DNA of 8,766 nt, taken from contig CALKYL010000290.1 in NCBI GenBank assembly GCA_938003515.1, positions 1-8,766 of the forward strand, in the 5' to 3' direction. The position numbers and the translations under genes are program-made. The stretch comes from an uncultured bacterium. Lineage in GTDB: Bacteria; Planctomycetota; UBA1135; UBA2386. This document shows, piece by piece, positions 6,946 through 8,766 of this stretch. The notes beneath the pieces were generated by a model, which was not told where the DNA came from, ran no database searches, and saw only the letters and a program-made list of their open reading frames with translations. The stretch's first letter is position 1. The number at the start of each line of letters is the position of its first letter.

Positions 6946-8766
6946 CGGCCGGCGAGGTTGAACGTCAGCTCGACCCGGTCCTGCCCTGACACGATGCGCA
7001 GCTCGCGCTCGGTGTGCTTCATGTCGATGAGCGCGTCGAACGGGTTCTGGCTCGACTGACGCGAGGCGGTGACCTTGTAGGTCCCGGGCGGCACGCGCTT
7101 GAGCAGCCGGAACCGGCCGTCCCCGTCGCTGAGCGTGTGCGCGTTGAACATCGGCTGCTGGCCCGCGGCCGGCGGCGTCGGCACCGCGCCCGGCTGGGCG
7201 TTCGGCAGGGCGTTCGACATCGGCACGGAGACCACGACCTTGATCTGGCCGGCGGGCTTGCCGTCGACGGTCGTGATGCCCTCGACGATCGCGCCGCGCT
7301 GCAGCTGGATGACGCCGGCGTCGACGATCTGCCCCTCCTGCTCGAGGGTCATGTCGACCCTCACGCCCTCGCAGTAGTCGTCGTGGGACACGCGCAGCAT
7401 GTAGTCGGCGAACGACAGCCGGTCGATGCGGAAGCGGCCCTGCGCGTCCGTCTCCGTCTTCAGCGTCGTGTGCTTCTCCGGGATCATCGAGCGGAAGATC
7501 TCGAGGATGCCGGCGTTGGCGGCGATGCAGGCGTTCATGTCGGTCATGACGACGGCGCCGCGCACGGGCTTGCCGGAGTCGTCGATGACCGTGCCGGTGA
7601 TCGACGCGCCCAGCGTCAGCACCGCGACGACCTCGACGGGGTCGCCGCCCTCGACGACCCGGAAGGTGGGGGACAGCGTCTTGGCGTGGCGGCGTTCGCT
7701 GATCTGGAAGCGGAAATCGCCCGACGGAAGCCCCTCGATCAGCGCGAACTCGCCCCCGTGCTTCGACGAGTAGTCGCCCGGGTTGATGCTGCGGTCGGGG
7801 AAGTCGATCACGTTGCCGATCCCGAGCGAGTTGTTCGGGAACGAGCGCTTCAGGCTCAGGCGGTAGGCCTTGACCGGTCGCTGGTCGGCGCTGAGCACCT
7901 TGAGCAGCACGGTGCCGCGCTTGGGCAGGACGACCTTGAGGTCCTCGCCGGTCAACGCGAGCGGGATCTCGACGTTGGCGTAGCGGTCGGCGGTCGTCGT
8001 CAGCTTGTACGGCCCCTTGCGCAGGCTGGGGAACCGGAACTCGCCGTCGCTGTCCGTGATCGTGGTCTCGCTCTGCGGCGTCTTGGTGCTGAGACCGTGG
8101 GCCTGCACCTTGGCGCCGGGGATGCGGGCGCCGTTGGCGTCGACGACGACGCCGGTGATCGTCTCGCCGCGGCCGATCTCGATCTCGAACTCGTTGGGCG
8201 CGTCCTGCGCGAGCTGCTTGTTGAGCAGCTGGCCCGACGCGTAGCCCTGGGCCTCGGCGATCAGGTTGACGAGGCCGAGCTTCGGGGCGTTCGTGAAGCG
8301 GAAGAACCCGTTGCCGTCGGTCTCGCAGGCGGTGCCGCGCTCGCGGCCCGGCGTGGCGACCATCGCGTGCGAGCGGTGGCTGCTCGCCAGGAACACCGTC
8401 GCGCCGGCGACCGGCATGCGGGTGTCGACGTCGAGCACCCGTCCCTGCACGACGAGTCCCTGCTCGAGGCGCAGTTCGCCGGCGTCGTACCAGTCCTCGG
8501 ACCGCACCTTGATCTGGTTGCGGGTCAGCTCGGGGTAGTCGTTGCCGACGACGCGCAGGTCGACGGCCTGGCCGGCTCGCAGCACGCCGAGCGCGAACGC
8601 GCCGTTCGCGTCGGTCTCCGCGGTCGCCAGCGCCGGCGACGTCTGGCCGGTCTGGTTCTTCAGGAAGATCGTCAACGGATCGGCCGCGGCGCTCTCGACG
8701 AGCATCACGACCTGGCCGGCCGCCGGGGCGCCGGTCGGCAGCAGCACGCGCCCGCGCACGCCCTGG
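6942..8766 (-). CDS. tandem carboxypeptidase-regulatory-like domain protein, N-terminus cut by right edge
   Basis: The frame is open to the right edge. The GTG at 8759 is inside a repeat, so the true start lies outside, and 607 residues are visible. The sequence is a string of about six beta-sandwich units of the CarboxypepD_reg-like type. Each opens with a strand like ITGVVVDANGARIPGAKV and closes with a pattern like TDSDGEFRFPSLRKGPYKL. Counted from the GTG at 8759, units begin near residues 1, 98, 198, 280 (degenerate), 384 and 487. The last has a Pro/Ala/Gln-rich insert (about 518-536) before its TLSDGDGRFRL strand. Such domains resemble transthyretin and usually serve as structural or binding modules in exported proteins; no enzyme domain, membrane anchor or sorting signal is seen in the visible part. 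The C-terminus ends directly after a strand (VELTFNLAGR). Large proteins of this type are abundant in Planctomycetota and Acidobacteriota. Surface or periplasmic location is inferred from family habit only. Confidence 0.85.
   Translation of the reverse strand, partial: QGVRGRVLLPTGAPAAGQVVMLVESAAADPLTIFLKNQTGQTSPALATAETDANGAFALGVLRAGQAVDLRVVGNDYPELTRNQIKVRSEDWYDAGELRLEQGLVVQGRVLDVDTRMPVAGATVFLASSHRSHAMVATPGRERGTACETDGNGFFRFTNAPKLGLVNLIAEAQGYASGQLLNKQLAQDAPNEFEIEIGRGETITGVVVDANGARIPGAKVQAHGLSTKTPQSETTITDSDGEFRFPSLRKGPYKLTTTADRYANVEIPLALTGEDLKVVLPKRGTVLLKVLSADQRPVKAYRLSLKRSFPNNSLGIGNVIDFPDRSINPGDYSSKHGGEFALIEGLPSGDFRFQISERRHAKTLSPTFRVVEGGDPVEVVAVLTLGASITGTVIDDSGKPVRGAVVMTDMNACIAANAGILEIFRSMIPEKHTTLKTETDAQGRFRIDRLSFADYMLRVSHDDYCEGVRVDMTLEQEGQIVDAGVIQLQRGAIVEGITTVDGKPAGQIKVVVSVPMSNALPNAQPGAVPTPPAAGQQPMFNAHTLSDGDGRFRLLKRVPPGTYKVTASRQSSQNPFDALIDMKHTERELRIVSGQDRVELTFNLAGR

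Noticed and set aside
4971..6989. 672-codon plus-strand open frame over the hydrolase and dioxygenase genes
   Set aside because: It is an Arg/Ala/Gly-rich shadow that crosses from one real gene into the antisense of another, with no motif of its own.

Overview
This is a very GC-rich window (roughly 70% or more by eye) of ordinary chromosomal character. It holds seven protein genes, two of them cut by the window edges. I see no RNA genes, insertion sequences, phage genes or CRISPR arrays. Three features together point to a Planctomycetota-like genome: a DUF1573-type exported protein with an SCQC motif, a large protein of tandem carboxypeptidase-regulatory-like domains, and start sites often lacking a clear Shine-Dalgarno sequence. 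This assignment is an inference; a GC-rich Myxococcota-like or related lineage cannot be excluded from the sequence alone.

Layout. Positions 3-374 (+) are the C-terminal half of an L,D-transpeptidase. It converges on 395-1066 (-), a putative lipoprotein of unknown function. A 194-bp divergent spacer with a good -10 box (TATACT) leads into 1261-2448 (+), a secreted DUF1573-like protein. Next comes a tight two-gene operon: 2603-4525 (+), a glutamate-cysteine-ligase-like (GCS2) amidoligase fused to two CBS domains, and 4522-5724 (+), a zinc-dependent aspartoacylase/succinylglutamate desuccinylase-like amidohydrolase whose GTG start overlaps the previous stop. The operon converges, with a 5-bp gap, on 5730-6848 (-), tryptophan 2,3-dioxygenase. 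The last gene, 6942-8766 (-), is a multi-repeat carboxypeptidase-regulatory-like (beta-sandwich) protein that runs off the right edge.

How the genes may work together. The GCS2-CBS and aspartoacylase-like genes are the only convincing functional unit. One looks like an ATP-dependent enzyme forming an amide bond on glutamate or a similar amino acid. The other looks like a zinc hydrolase cleaving an N-acyl-amino-acid or related amide. The CBS pair could make the ligase responsive to adenine nucleotides. The substrate is unknown, and this pair is the best candidate for an under-described system here. The envelope proteins (L,D-transpeptidase, lipoprotein, DUF1573 protein, repeat protein) have no visible functional link beyond their likely location. 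Tryptophan dioxygenase stands alone with its own promoter-like sequence and no other kynurenine-pathway gene in view.

Smaller structures of interest are a REP-like palindrome with a GTAG foot that overlaps the stop codon of the repeat protein, and a palindrome that contains both stop codons of the convergent pair at 5724/5730.
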